A stretch of DNA of 64,000 bases from Natribaculum luteum (GCF_023008545.1 NZ_CP095397.1:1-64000), one strand, 5' to 3'; positions 34,990 through 44,642 are shown, counted from the first letter of the stretch. Translations and numbers: made by a program. The notes: generated by a model not told the origin, from the sequence alone.

Positions 34990-36069
34990 CTACTGCGAGG
35001 TGCCGACTGCTCGCGCCCGGGGACGGCGACCGTCTCGCGTCTGCGAGACGAGGACGTCCGCGACGAACGATGCCACGTCGATCTTCTCCTCGAGGAGGCG
35101 CTCGCGTCGTCTGCGCCACGTCTCGGCGAGCGTCGGGTCGGAGACGAGCCGCGAGACGAGGTCGATCGCCTCCTCCTCGTCGGCGGTCGACCGGAGCAGT
35201 CCGTACTCCTCCTCGAGTTCGACGAAGTTGCTCATGTCCGTCTCGGGGTCGGCGAACGACTGGACGCGGACGGCCGGCGTCCCGAGGACGGCCGCCTCGG
35301 TGGCCATCGTCGCGGAGTCGCCGGCGTAAAAGTCGGCGTAGTACAGCAGGTCGTGGACGAGGTGTGGCGGGATCGGCTGGCGGTGCTGCTCGAGGTTCGA
35401 CGGGAGGTCGTCGGAACTGGTGATGTAGACCTCGCCGTAGTCGTCGAGCAGCGAGACGAGACGTCGTTTCCCGGCCGGTGAGAGGCCGGCCTCACCGACG
35501 TCGTGGAGCGCGTCCCACTTCTTGAAGCGCAGCAGAGAGAAACGCTCGTCGGGTTCGACGCCGTGTTCGCGCAATCGGTCCGGCGACGGGTCGAACCGGT
35601 CGGGATGGAGGTACGCGAGTTCCTGGTAGCCCTCGTAGCGGACGTGTTTGTCCCCGTAGTGGTCGCCGAACCGCGCTGGCGTACAGACCACGTGAGCGAA
35701 CGGCGTCGTGATCCGGTGGGACGTGATGCCCTCGTTGTCGACGAAGACGACGCTTCGCGCGCCGACCAGCGGTGCCACGTGCGAGACGGCGACGCCGCCG
35801 ATGGCCGTCATCACGTCGGGATCGATCTCGCGAGCCCGCCGAAAGAGCCGGTATTCGTAGGTCGCCTGGACTTTCGCCAGCTCGAGCAGCGAGTCCTGGG
35901 GACCCGCGAGCACCTCGTGTGGGATGCCGTACTCCCGCAACAGCGGAACCGCGAGATCGTTCTCGCGGGCGAAGACGAACACGTCGTGGCCCCGGTCCTC
36001 GAGGATGTCGATCGCGTTCCGGTAGAAGTGAACGTGTGCTGGATGCTGGATCGTGACGATGACTCTCAT
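34990..36069 (-). CDS. DUF354 (predicted glycosyltransferase) protein
   Basis: A 359-residue GT-B-like protein of the DUF354 family, with MRVIVTIQHPAHVHFYRNAI at the start, TAIGGVAVSHVAPLVGARSV, and the C-terminal YYADFYAGDSATMATEAAVLGTPAVR donor-site stretch. Such proteins sit in haloarchaeal and methanogen surface-glycan clusters. Its ATG overlaps the GT2 stop codon in an ATGA, so the two act in the same pathway, probably cell-surface or lipid-linked glycan synthesis. Confidence 0.88.
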   Translation of the reverse strand: MRVIVTIQHPAHVHFYRNAIDILEDRGHDVFVFARENDLAVPLLREYGIPHEVLAGPQDSLLELAKVQATYEYRLFRRAREIDPDVMTAIGGVAVSHVAPLVGARSVVFVDNEGITSHRITTPFAHVVCTPARFGDHYGDKHVRYEGYQELAYLHPDRFDPSPDRLREHGVEPDERFSLLRFKKWDALHDVGEAGLSPAGKRRLVSLLDDYGEVYITSSDDLPSNLEQHRQPIPPHLVHDLLYYADFYAGDSATMATEAAVLGTPAVRVQSFADPETDMSNFVELEEEYGLLRSTADEEEAIDLVSRLVSDPTLAETWRRRRERLLEEKIDVASFVADVLVSQTRDGRRPRARAVGTSQ

Positions 36070-37109
36070 TCGACTCTCACCACCAGATCCTCGTTTTCCT
36101 CGCGGTCGAACGTCATCGCGAGCAGGATCGAGAGCGCGGCGTGGGTCAGGAGGACGATCGGCGTCAGCGGTCCCGCGTCGGTCCCCCCGTCCATTCGACG
36201 GCCGAACGCGGCGGCGAGGCCGGCGAGTGCGACCGCACCGCTCGCAACTCCGACCGCGTACAGCAACGCCAGCGGGTGGAAGTCGGTCAGCAGATACCTG
36301 ACCGACAGCCGCCGGGCGAACCGCCGGAGCAACAGCCACGAGAGCCTCGGGACGAACGACCGGTACTGGATGTGACTCTCCTCCTCGCCGTAGACCGCCG
36401 GCATCGACACGTCGGCGATCCGCACGCCGCGCGTGTTCAGCGCAACCAGCAGGTCGTTCGAGAAGCCGTACTCCTCGTAGAGCCGCTCGAGGTCGATCCG
36501 CTCGAGCGCCTCGAGCGAGATCGCCGTGTAGCCGTTCTGGGGGTCCATCATCCGCCAGTAGCCGCTCGAGACCTTCGTCAGAAACGAGAGCGTAAGGTTG
36601 CCGAACAGCCGCCACGTCGACATCTCCGAACGGTCACGACCACCGAGTCGGTTGCCCTTGGCGTACTCGGCCCGGCCGTCGACGATCGGATCGAGGAGCC
36701 ACTCGAGGTGGTCCGGGTTCATCTGTCCGTCGCCAGCCATGACGGCGGTGACGTCGACCTCGTCCTCGAGTGCGTGCTGGTAGCCGGTCTTGATCGAGCC
36801 GCCGACGCCCCGGTTTTCCTCGTGGCGGATGGGGACGACCGTCTTCCCGGAGCCGTCGGCGACGGCACCGCTGGTCTCGTCGTCCGATCGGGACGTGGTC
36901 GAGTCCTCGTCGCTCGTCGACGCCGCGACAGCGGTTCGGTTGCGGCGTCTTGCGTGACGCTCGATCTCGTCCCAGGTACCGTCGGTCGAACAGTCGTCGA
37001 CCACGTAGATCCGGTCGACGAACGCGGGAATCGTGTCGATGACGTCGCCGACGAGCCCCGATTCGTTGTACGCCGGTACGACCACCGCGACGGAGTGTTC
37101 GTCGTACAT
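36066..37109 (-). CDS. family 2 glycosyltransferase with C-terminal membrane helices
   Basis: A 347-residue polyprenyl-phosphate-type glycosyltransferase. The GT-A domain (about 5-240) has VVVPAYNES, YVVDDCSTDGT, and AVMAGDGQMNPDHLE as the D-x-D-like metal site, plus NGYTAISLEALE. Two hydrophobic segments follow (about 275-300 and 315-335). An acidic insert (about 60-85) is unusual. The ATG at 37109 is preferred over an in-frame GTG 12 bases upstream. It is paired with the DUF354 gene and probably transfers sugar to a lipid carrier. Confidence 0.88.
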   Translation of the reverse strand: MYDEHSVAVVVPAYNESGLVGDVIDTIPAFVDRIYVVDDCSTDGTWDEIERHARRRNRTAVAASTSDEDSTTSRSDDETSGAVADGSGKTVVPIRHEENRGVGGSIKTGYQHALEDEVDVTAVMAGDGQMNPDHLEWLLDPIVDGRAEYAKGNRLGGRDRSEMSTWRLFGNLTLSFLTKVSSGYWRMMDPQNGYTAISLEALERIDLERLYEEYGFSNDLLVALNTRGVRIADVSMPAVYGEEESHIQYRSFVPRLSWLLLRRFARRLSVRYLLTDFHPLALLYAVGVASGAVALAGLAAAFGRRMDGGTDAGPLTPIVLLTHAALSILLAMTFDREENEDLVVRVE

Positions 37110-37501
37110 GGGTCTACTCACCCCGGCGGTCCGACTGTCACCCGAATCCGATCGCCGTCCAGAACCGGCACCGTCGTCTGTCGTGTCACGTTCGCCCTCA
37201 TCTGTCCCGGTAGTCCGGCCCTCGAGTGATTGTTATTCTTCACCTTTGCTGCCATAAGTCAAGAATACATTTTCGGGCAGTAGAGAACGTCTCTACGCCA
37301 TCTATGTGTGGAAAACGAAAGAGTTCAAAGATATTTGATAGTATATCAGGCGGCAGGACGGAGGGTGGGTCGATCGCAGAGCGATCGAGTGCGACGGGGC
37401 CGGTGTAGTCCCGCCGTACCGTGAGTAGTCGAGGGAAACATCATCGTCTCGCTGACGACAACTCGAGGGAGAGGGTCTCGTTCGGCGAAACTACCGCTGG
37501 T
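37110..37501 (-). promoter_or_regulatory. 392-bp intergenic region with AT-rich stretch and hairpin
   Basis: This lies between the end of the Mrp operon (leftward, ending at 37502) and the GT2 gene start at 37109. The part 37221-37350 is unusually A/T rich, with TTGTTATTC and AGTATATCAGG stretches that may be TATA elements for the GT2-DUF354 unit. GTAGAGA-ACG-TCTCTAC at 37280-37296 is a perfect 7-bp hairpin. No open frame here looks coding. Confidence 0.45.
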
Positions 37502-39319
37502 CTAGACCAGCAGCCACAGTACGATCGTCAACGAGACTGTGACGAACAGCACCGTCGTACCGATTCCCGCACGCAGGAGGAGCCGCGAGGGCTGGCCGCC
37601 GTTTGCCACGCGTCGGTCGCGGGTGTCGACGAGCCGGTCGGGTACCTTGCGGGCGACGCGGTCGGCTGCGACGGTCGGGTTGTTGCCGATCCAGTAACAC
37701 CGGCGGACGAACCCGACGGCGACGGCGTCGACGGCGGCGAACGTCTCGGTGATCGCCCGCATCGACCCCCGTCCGAGGTGGTACATCGCCGGATTGACGA
37801 TCACCTCGACGTCGGGGACGTGCCCGAGTTTCGACAGTGGCTTGCGGACGAGTTTGAACGCGACGGCCGCGACGGTGACGAGGACGACCGAGTCGAGCAG
37901 GTGGCCGGTGCTGTAGGGGTGGAGGTGGCCTTCACCGCCCGTGTACTCGAACGCCTGCCCTTCGATGCCGGGGAGGAGGTCGACGAAGCCCTGCCACCAC
38001 AGGCCCAGGGCGAGACACGCGCCGCCGACCGCGAGCATCGCGACTGTCTGGCCGGGTCTGGCGTCGGCGACCTCGAGGTCGCTCTCGCCGTGGAGGAAGG
38101 CGTAGTAGCCGAGTTTGATAAAGGAGAGCAGCGTCCCGACGGCACCGATCATCAACAGCCAGTACAGCACCTCGTACTCTGGCGCACCGTAGTAGTGGGG
38201 GTCGGCGGCATCTATCACCATCCCCTTGCTGACGTAGCCGTTGAAACCAGGGATGGCGGTGATCGAGAACGCACCGAGTCCGAAGCCGACGGCGGTCAGG
38301 GGCATCTCCCGCCAGAGGCCGCCGAGTTCGTAGAGGTCGTTCTCGCCGGTCCGGTAGATGATGACGCCGACGGCCATGAACAGCAGGCTCTTGAACAGCA
38401 CGTTGTTGAACAGGTGACCCATCGCACCGGCGACCGCGAGGGTGCTGCCGATGCCGACGCCGGCGACCATGTACCCGAGCTGAGCCTGGATGTGATACGA
38501 CAGGAGCGCGCGCATGTCGTGCTGGAGCAACGCGAAGGTCGCCCCGTAGATGGCCATCAGGCCGCCCATGTAGGCGACGTACAGGTTCCCGTCGTCGGGA
38601 AGCGCCCGGTAGAGGATGTACGCGCTGGTCTTCGTCGTGTAGACGCCGAGGAACACCGAGGCCGCGAAGTGGGGCTTGGGGTAGGTATCGGGCAGCCACG
38701 TGTGCAGGCCGATGAACGCACAGTTGATGCCGAGCCCGAGCACTGCGAGCAACAGGGGTAGCCCGGTGGTGATGCCGTCTGCGGTGTAGGCGAACGAGCC
38801 GACCTCGGCGTAGTGGGCGACGACGGCAAAGAGCAGGAGACTGCCGCCGATGCCGTGGGCGATCGCGTACCGAAAGCCAGCCCGGACGGCGTCGCCGCCG
38901 TAGTCCCACACCAGGAGGGTGCTCGTCATCGCCATGATCTCGGCCATGAACACGAGCACGAGCCAGTCGCCCGCGAACGCCGCTCCGACTGCCGACGCGA
39001 CGTACGCGAGCGCGAAGGCTGTCATCCGCCGGGTGGCCTCGCTCGAGTAGGCGTAGACGACCGCGAACGCACCCAGGAATCCCATCACGATCCCCAGCAT
39101 CCGGGTAAAGTCGTCGACGAGGAACAGGGTGGCCTCGAAGCCGAGGAAGCTCCCGGTGAGGTGTGCGCCCTCTGGGGTAAACCACGCGAGGGCGATCACG
39201 GCGAGCAGGCTCGCCGACCCGACGGCGAAGCCGGCGATCCGGGGCAAGACGAGCACGAGCAGCGCCGCCGCGAAGACGACCAGCGGCGGGTAGACCATCG
39301 TGAGTGCCTCGATTGCCAT
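37502..39319 (-). CDS. mnhD: Mrp/Mnh cation-proton antiporter, proton-pumping subunit (D type, third)
   Basis: A 605-residue NuoL/M/N-like protein with about 14 membrane helices. It carries the proton-channel block LQHDMRALLSYHIQAQLGYMVAG, the LHTWLPDTYPKPHF segment, MGHLFNNVLFKSLLFMAVG, and a C-terminal soluble and membrane extension. It is the last gene of the operon. The ATG at 39319 shares a base with the previous stop codon (TGATG). Subunits of this type carry H+ in exchange for Na+ or K+ as part of a multi-subunit complex. Confidence 0.9.
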   Translation of the reverse strand: MAIEALTMVYPPLVVFAAALLVLVLPRIAGFAVGSASLLAVIALAWFTPEGAHLTGSFLGFEATLFLVDDFTRMLGIVMGFLGAFAVVYAYSSEATRRMTAFALAYVASAVGAAFAGDWLVLVFMAEIMAMTSTLLVWDYGGDAVRAGFRYAIAHGIGGSLLLFAVVAHYAEVGSFAYTADGITTGLPLLLAVLGLGINCAFIGLHTWLPDTYPKPHFAASVFLGVYTTKTSAYILYRALPDDGNLYVAYMGGLMAIYGATFALLQHDMRALLSYHIQAQLGYMVAGVGIGSTLAVAGAMGHLFNNVLFKSLLFMAVGVIIYRTGENDLYELGGLWREMPLTAVGFGLGAFSITAIPGFNGYVSKGMVIDAADPHYYGAPEYEVLYWLLMIGAVGTLLSFIKLGYYAFLHGESDLEVADARPGQTVAMLAVGGACLALGLWWQGFVDLLPGIEGQAFEYTGGEGHLHPYSTGHLLDSVVLVTVAAVAFKLVRKPLSKLGHVPDVEVIVNPAMYHLGRGSMRAITETFAAVDAVAVGFVRRCYWIGNNPTVAADRVARKVPDRLVDTRDRRVANGGQPSRLLLRAGIGTTVLFVTVSLTIVLWLLV

Positions 39320-41124
39320 CAGAGGATCACCTCCCCGGTGACGACCTCGACGACGTAGCCGGCGAGCTCGAGGAAGACGGCGCGGTCGGGAACGATGCCG
39401 AGGACGAGCGCGCCGGTTGCGATCACGACGATGGGCACCAGCATGAGCCACGTGCTCTCGGTCAGCGGCGAGTGGCGCTGCCAGCCCTCGGCCGGTGGGC
39501 CGCCGTGGTGGCCCTCGTCGTGATCGTGATCGTGGTCGTGGCCGTGATCGTCGTAGGCGGCGTGGTCGGGTTCGACGGCGTGCTCGCCGTCACCCTCGTC
39601 CTCGTCGGGCACCGTGTGGTCGCTTGGATACTCGTCGACGGCGTACTCGTACTCCTTTTCGCCTTCGGACGTGCCGCCGTCGGCGACCGCCGGAGCAGAG
39701 CTGAAGTACGACTCCCGAATGCCGCCGATGGGGAACTCGAGCAGCGGTTTGGCGTCGTGGCGGTCCTCGCTCTCGAAGAATGCGGTGTAGACCACCGGCC
39801 AGAAGTAGGCGATGTTGAGGACGCCCGAGACGAGCAGGGAGAGCGCGAAGATCCACCAGTCGGCACGGAGCGCGCCGATCAGCATGTAGAACTTGCTGAC
39901 GAAGCCGGCGACCAGCGGCATGCCGGCCATCCCCGCCGCACCGACCGTGAACGCGGTCATGGTCAGCGGCATCCGCTTGCCGATTCCGGCCATCTCGCTG
40001 ATGTAGTCCGTGTGGGTCTCGACGTGGATCGAACCCGCACAGAAGAACAGCGTGAGCTTCCCGAACGCGTGGGCGGGGATATGAAACAGCGCGCCGAGGA
40101 TGGCGTAGGGATGTAACAGCGACAGCCCGAGGACGATGTACGACAGCTGTGCGGTCGTCGAGTACGCCAGCCGACGCTTGAGGTGGTCTTTGCGCATCGC
40201 GATGATGCTCGCGGCCACGAGCGTAAACGCCGCCAGGATCGCAAGCGGGACGTTCACGCCCAGGTCGCCGGCGAGGTCGGGACCGTAGACCTCGAGGATG
40301 AGCCGAGCGATGCCGAACGCGCCGGACTTGACGACTGCGACCGCGTGGAGCAGTCCGGAGACGGGCGTCGGCGCGACCATCGCGTCGGCGAGCCACGAGT
40401 GAAGTGGCATGACGGCGGCTTTCACGCCGAAGCCGGCCGCGAGCAGGAAGAAGGCGGCCTGCGCGTACATCGGCTCGGCGTTCGCCGCCTCGGCGAGCGC
40501 ACCGATGCCGCCGGCCTCGAACGCGAGCGTCGGGTCGCCCACGCCAGCGGTGAGCCAGTAGACCAGGACGGTCCCGGCGAGCAGGAACACGCCGCCGCCA
40601 AAGAACGTGTACGTGACGTACTTCCGGCCGGCGATACGCGCTTCTTCGTCTTCGTTGTGGGCGACCAGCGGGTAGGTCACGAGCGAGAGCAGCTCGTAGA
40701 AGACGAAGATCGTCAGCAGGTTCGCGGCGAACGCGATGCCGACCGCCGTCGAGAGACTGGCGGCGAACGCGGCGAAAAAGCGCGTCTGGGCGTGCTCGTC
40801 GAGCCCGCGCATGTACCCCGTCGCGTAGAACGACGTGAAGATCCACAGGAAGCTCGCGAGCAGCGCAAACAGCATTCCGAGCGGGTCCGCACGGAGCGCG
40901 AAGTCGACGCCGGCGACGAACGTGCCGAGACGCCACTCGTAGACGACGCCACCGAGGACGCCCGGGAGCATACTCGCGACGAGGCCGAACTTCGTCACTG
41001 CGGCCAGGACGGACCAGCTCTCGCGGATGTTCGGACGGCGATGCGACGCGACGATCAGAACGACCGCGACCGCAGACGCCAGCACGGCGGCGATCGGACG
41101 CGGATCGGAGACGACCTCTACCAT
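39319..41124 (-). CDS. mnhD: Mrp/Mnh antiporter, NuoL-like subunit with His-rich loop (D type, second)
   Basis: A 601-residue proton-translocating subunit. It contains FVFYELLSLVTYPLV, the conserved MPLHSWLADAMVAPTPVSGLLHAVAVVKSG block, RRLAYSTTAQLSYIVLG, and AHAFGKLTLFFCAG. Between the last two helices (about 505-565) lies a long acidic loop ending in a His-rich stretch (HGHDHDHDHDEGHH) that is not usual in the family and could bind metal. It overlaps both neighbours by one base. Confidence 0.9.
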   Translation of the reverse strand: MVEVVSDPRPIAAVLASAVAVVLIVASHRRPNIRESWSVLAAVTKFGLVASMLPGVLGGVVYEWRLGTFVAGVDFALRADPLGMLFALLASFLWIFTSFYATGYMRGLDEHAQTRFFAAFAASLSTAVGIAFAANLLTIFVFYELLSLVTYPLVAHNEDEEARIAGRKYVTYTFFGGGVFLLAGTVLVYWLTAGVGDPTLAFEAGGIGALAEAANAEPMYAQAAFFLLAAGFGVKAAVMPLHSWLADAMVAPTPVSGLLHAVAVVKSGAFGIARLILEVYGPDLAGDLGVNVPLAILAAFTLVAASIIAMRKDHLKRRLAYSTTAQLSYIVLGLSLLHPYAILGALFHIPAHAFGKLTLFFCAGSIHVETHTDYISEMAGIGKRMPLTMTAFTVGAAGMAGMPLVAGFVSKFYMLIGALRADWWIFALSLLVSGVLNIAYFWPVVYTAFFESEDRHDAKPLLEFPIGGIRESYFSSAPAVADGGTSEGEKEYEYAVDEYPSDHTVPDEDEGDGEHAVEPDHAAYDDHGHDHDHDHDEGHHGGPPAEGWQRHSPLTESTWLMLVPIVVIATGALVLGIVPDRAVFLELAGYVVEVVTGEVIL

Positions 41125-42656
41125 CAGTTGAACACCTCTTCGACGAACGGCTCGAGCAAGTCGTAGAACGTTCCACCGGCGAAGCCGAGCGCGACGACCA
41201 GCACGGCCGCAACGACGACGAGGCCGATCATGCCGACGGTGACGCGGTCGGGGTCGGCGGTCTCGACCGGCGAGCCGCCGTCAGTCGCGGCCGCACCCGG
41301 GGGGACTGGACGCTCGGTCGGTGCCGCCGGCGTGAAGTACATCTTCTCGAGCAGCCGGGCGGCGTACGCGAGCGTGAGCATCGTGCTCAGGAAGATCACG
41401 GCGGCGACCGGCCACAGTTCGGCCTCGACAGCGCCGAGTGCGATGTACCACTTGCCGACGAAGCCGACCGAGGGCGGGATGCCGACGAGCGAGACGAGCA
41501 GGACGGTCATCGCCATCGCGGCGACCGGCCGCCGCTTGGCGAGGCCGGCGTACTCGTCGACGGTGCGAGCGCCGGTGCTCACCGAGATGACGGCGACGGC
41601 GGCGAACAGCCCCGCTTTGGTCAGCCCGTGGCCGACGAGGTGGACGACCGCGCCGACGAGGCCGGTCTCGGTGACCAGCCCGTAGGCGGCGACGATCAGT
41701 CCGAACTGCGAGACCGACGAGTACGCCAGCATCCGCTTGACCCGCCGCTGGATCACGGCGAGCGTGCTACCGGCGAGGACGCTGATCGAGCCGACGGTGA
41801 CGACGACCTCGGACGCGTAGGGCGTGGTGGCGAGAAAGTCGGCGCCGAAGACCGTAAACGCCACCCGTCCGAACGCGTACGCCGAGACCGTCGAGACGAG
41901 TGCGGCGATCAGCGGCGTCACGCCGTCGGGCGCGTGCTGGTAGGCGTCGGGCTGCCAGGTGTGCAGCGGCCACTGGGCGACCTTGATCGAAAAGCCGACG
42001 AAGACGAACGCGAAGGCGACGCGAACGAGGGTCTCGCCCTGACCCTCGACGTCGGGGAGCGCCGTCGCGAGTTCGGCCATGTTGAGCGTCCCCGTCGCCA
42101 TGAAGAGAAAGCCGACGCCGAGTAGGTACATCGACGCGCCGACGGTGCCGAGGATCAGGTACTTCAGGGCCGCGACCGCCGATTCGGGGCCGTCGCCGCT
42201 GGAGATCATGGCGTACGTTCCCAGTCCCGTGATCTCGAGGAAGACGAACAGGTTGAACACGTCGCCGGTCATCGTCAGGCCGAGCAGGCCGCCGGTCAGC
42301 AGCAGGTAGCCGGTGTAGAACGTGTTTCCGCGCGGGCCGCCCGTGCGGGTGTACGCGAGCACGCCGGTCGCAACGCCGGTGACGAGCAACGCGATCAGCG
42401 TCGACAGCTCGTCGGCGACGAGTTCGATGCCGTACTGTCGCGGGAAGTCCCCGAGCGCGTGGGTGACGGTCGTCCCGTCGCCGTAGACGACGGTCGCGAG
42501 GAACGCCGTCGCGGCGAACAGGCCGGTGGTGGTGAGCACGGCGATCGACCAGCCGACGCGATCGAATCGAAGCCCGAGCGCGATTGGGAGCGTCGCCGCG
42601 AGGATCGGGGTGGCGATCAGCAACACCGGGACGAGGTCGACGCTACTCATCGGCAC
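41124..42656 (-). CDS. mnhD: Mrp/Mnh antiporter, MnhD-type subunit (first)
   Basis: A 510-residue NuoN/MrpD-like protein with 14 helices. It has FVFLEITGLGTYAMISSGDG, WPLHTWQPDAYQHAPDGVTPLIAALVSTVSAYAFGR, RVKRMLAYSSVSQFGLIVAA, and HGLTKAGLFAAVAVIS. It is closest to true MrpD. It overlaps the MnhC gene by 14 bases and the next subunit by one base. Confidence 0.92.
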   Translation of the reverse strand: MPMSSVDLVPVLLIATPILAATLPIALGLRFDRVGWSIAVLTTTGLFAATAFLATVVYGDGTTVTHALGDFPRQYGIELVADELSTLIALLVTGVATGVLAYTRTGGPRGNTFYTGYLLLTGGLLGLTMTGDVFNLFVFLEITGLGTYAMISSGDGPESAVAALKYLILGTVGASMYLLGVGFLFMATGTLNMAELATALPDVEGQGETLVRVAFAFVFVGFSIKVAQWPLHTWQPDAYQHAPDGVTPLIAALVSTVSAYAFGRVAFTVFGADFLATTPYASEVVVTVGSISVLAGSTLAVIQRRVKRMLAYSSVSQFGLIVAAYGLVTETGLVGAVVHLVGHGLTKAGLFAAVAVISVSTGARTVDEYAGLAKRRPVAAMAMTVLLVSLVGIPPSVGFVGKWYIALGAVEAELWPVAAVIFLSTMLTLAYAARLLEKMYFTPAAPTERPVPPGAAATDGGSPVETADPDRVTVGMIGLVVVAAVLVVALGFAGGTFYDLLEPFVEEVFN

Positions 42657-43014
42657 GCACCTCCGTCAGCGTATCCTCCCGGAGCGTGCCGTACTCGGCG
42701 TAGATTCGCACGACGAGCGCCAGCGCGACGGCCGTCAGCGCGACGCCGACGACGATTGCCGTGAGCACGATCACCTGCGGCAGCGGACTGGCGACGACAA
42801 GTTCCCCGGGGTTCTCCTCGGCGGGGACGATCGGTGCCGAGCCGCCCTCGACGTAGGCCATCGAGATGAAAAACAGGAAGATCGCCGTCTGGAACAGGCT
42901 GACGCCGATCACCTTCTTGACGAGGTTCTGGTTGGCGATCATCATGTACAGTCCGATGGCGATCAGAACGAACATCAGCGCGTAGGCGTAGTGAGTAGCG
43001 AGTAACTCGAGCAT
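42643..43014 (-). CDS. mnhC: Mrp/Mnh antiporter subunit C (NuoK-like)
   Basis: A 123-residue protein with three helices and the NuoK/MrpC signature IGLYMMIANQNLVKKVIGVSLFQTAIFLFFISM and PLPQVIVLTAIVVGVALTAVALALVVRIY. In the complex it helps form the proton or cation path. It overlaps both its neighbours in the operon. Confidence 0.93.
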   Translation of the reverse strand: MLELLATHYAYALMFVLIAIGLYMMIANQNLVKKVIGVSLFQTAIFLFFISMAYVEGGSAPIVPAEENPGELVVASPLPQVIVLTAIVVGVALTAVALALVVRIYAEYGTLREDTLTEVRADE

Positions 43015-43502
43015 CAGTCGTCACCTCCTCGATCCGCATCCGTCGCTGTCGGGCTTCGTTCGGCCGTGAAGCCGGCGGCCATCGCGAAAAAGAGCGTGAT
43101 CACGACGCCCGAGACGATCAGCGAGACGCCGCCGACCTCGATGGCTTCCATCCCCCACTTGCCGGCGATGCCGATCTCGGAGAAGCGATCGTACTCGAGG
43201 AAGTTCCCGCCGAGTGCGAGCGTCGCGAGACCGACGCCGGTGAAGACGACGACGCCGCCGGTGACGAGAGAGACCAGCACGGAGTTGCGGAGCCACCGGC
43301 GGGTCGGTTCGATGCCGAAGGCGAACGCGAGCATGAGGATGGTCACGCCGACGATCGCCCCGCCCTGGAAGCCGCCGCCGGGCGTGTCGGCTCCGTGAAG
43401 GGTCATGAACATCCCGTAGGTGAGGGTAAACGGCGCGATGACCTTCACTGCGGTCATGATCACCTGGCTTTCCGTGTACGTGTCCGCTACGTCGTCGGCC
43501 AT
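43014..43502 (-). CDS. mnhB: Mrp/Mnh antiporter subunit B
   Basis: A 162-residue MnhB-type protein with four helices. It shows TPGGGFQGGAIVG, the strongly conserved block of the family, and YRTPRW-like EPTRRWLRN. The ATG at 43502 shares a base with the previous stop codon. A longer in-frame start would run antisense-like Arg-rich sequence and is rejected. Confidence 0.92.
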   Translation of the reverse strand: MADDVADTYTESQVIMTAVKVIAPFTLTYGMFMTLHGADTPGGGFQGGAIVGVTILMLAFAFGIEPTRRWLRNSVLVSLVTGGVVVFTGVGLATLALGGNFLEYDRFSEIGIAGKWGMEAIEVGGVSLIVSGVVITLFFAMAAGFTAERSPTATDADRGGDD

Positions 43503-44041
43503 CAGACGAACACCTCCCGTTTCAACACGAGCAAGACGGCGACGCCGGCGGCGAAGACGACGACCGCTTCGCCGAACGTGTCGAATCCACGGTAGGCCGC
43601 GAGGACGGCCGTCACCGCGTTCTGGACGTGCGTGTCGGCGTACGTGTTCTGGATGTAGTACTGGGAGACCTCGGCGTTCGACCAGACGGGGGCGGTCGGA
43701 TCGCCGACGGCCCACATCTCCGGGAGCACCTGGGTGCCGGCAACGAGCAGGAACGCCCCGACCGCGACGACCGCGGGTACGTTAAGCCGTTCGAACAGCT
43801 GATCGGGCGACGGACGGGTCGTCCGGGCGATCGTCAACAGCAACAGGACCGTCGTCACGCCGGCCCCGATCGCGGCCTCCGTCATCGCGACGTCGGGTGC
43901 GAGCAGGTACGTGTAGAGGATCGCCATCCCCAGACTGTACGCCCCGAAGACGACGATCGTCGACAGCACGTCGCGAAACAGTGCCGTCGCGATCGCAGTC
44001 ACGAGGACGAACGCCACGAGCGCGTACGCGAGCACGCTCAT
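43502..44041 (-). CDS. Mrp/Mnh antiporter MnhB-related subunit (DUF4040/MbhD-E type)
   Basis: A 179-residue membrane protein. The first part (about 1-75) has VVFGAYSLGMAILYTYLLAPDVAMTEAAIGAGVTTVLLL, the DUF4040/MbhD signature. The second part (about 105-179) has QYYIQNTYADTHVQNAVTAVLAAYRGFDTFGE, the MbhE-like domain corresponding to the C-terminus of MrpA. It replaces the missing C-terminal part of a long MrpA. It overlaps MnhG by 4 bases. Confidence 0.9.
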   Translation of the reverse strand: MSVLAYALVAFVLVTAIATALFRDVLSTIVVFGAYSLGMAILYTYLLAPDVAMTEAAIGAGVTTVLLLLTIARTTRPSPDQLFERLNVPAVVAVGAFLLVAGTQVLPEMWAVGDPTAPVWSNAEVSQYYIQNTYADTHVQNAVTAVLAAYRGFDTFGEAVVVFAAGVAVLLVLKREVFV

Positions 44042-44361
44042 CGGTTCTCACCCTCCTCGTCGGTCAGCGGTTCGACGCCCGTCTCGGCTGCCGAGCGGGC
44101 GATCGCGTGTGCCGCCGTCGGGTTCGTGAGGAACACGAAAAACAGTAACAGGACGGTGTAGATCGTCGCCGACTGCCAGCCGAGTGCGAGCGCGACGCCG
44201 GCGAGCGTGAGCCCGGCACCGAGAGTGTCGGCCTGCGACGCCGTGTGTGCCCGGGCGTAGACGTCCGGCAGTCGGAGCACGCCGACTGTCGAGACGAACG
44301 TGAAGAACAGCCCGCCGACGACGAGGACGACGATCGCGCCGAAGCGGATCGTCTCGATCAC
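44038..44361 (-). CDS. mnhG: Mrp/Mnh antiporter subunit G
   Basis: A 107-residue protein with three helices and VLRLPDVYARAHTASQADTLG, the MnhG signature. The GTG start at 44361 overlaps the mnhF stop in a GTGA; no ATG is at the right place. Small subunit required for complex assembly. Confidence 0.9.
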   Translation of the reverse strand: MIETIRFGAIVVLVVGGLFFTFVSTVGVLRLPDVYARAHTASQADTLGAGLTLAGVALALGWQSATIYTVLLLFFVFLTNPTAAHAIARSAAETGVEPLTDEEGENR

Positions 44362-44642
44362 AGGACACCACCCCGTTCGACGGTGAACTTCGAGATGGCG
44401 ACGGCCATCAGGAAATTGAGCAGCGCGTAGATCAACGCGATGTCGAGCACCCACGGCTCGTCGAGCGCCGCCGCCAGCAACACGAGGATGACGACGGTGT
44501 TCGTCCCGAGGACGTTCACCGCCAGCACCCGATCCTGGGTCGTTGGACCGGCGACCGCGCGGTAGAACATCGCGATCGCGAGGACGACGAACAGCGCGGC
44601 CACCGTGAGCAACACGTCGTCGAGCAACTCGGCCGTCACCAC
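44358..44642 (-). CDS. mnhF: Mrp/Mnh antiporter subunit F
   Basis: A 94-residue protein with three helices and the MnhF signature FYRAVAGPTTQDRVLAVNVLGTNTVV and DIALIYALLNFLMAVAISKF. Overlaps mnhE by 7 bases and mnhG by 4. Confidence 0.93.
   Translation of the reverse strand: MVTAELLDDVLLTVAALFVVLAIAMFYRAVAGPTTQDRVLAVNVLGTNTVVILVLLAAALDEPWVLDIALIYALLNFLMAVAISKFTVERGGVL

Noticed and set aside
37221-37350. AT-rich stretch checked for a tRNA or small RNA
   Set aside because: A 7-bp hairpin is present, but no cloverleaf, no T-arm consensus and no CCA-adjacent acceptor stem could be made.
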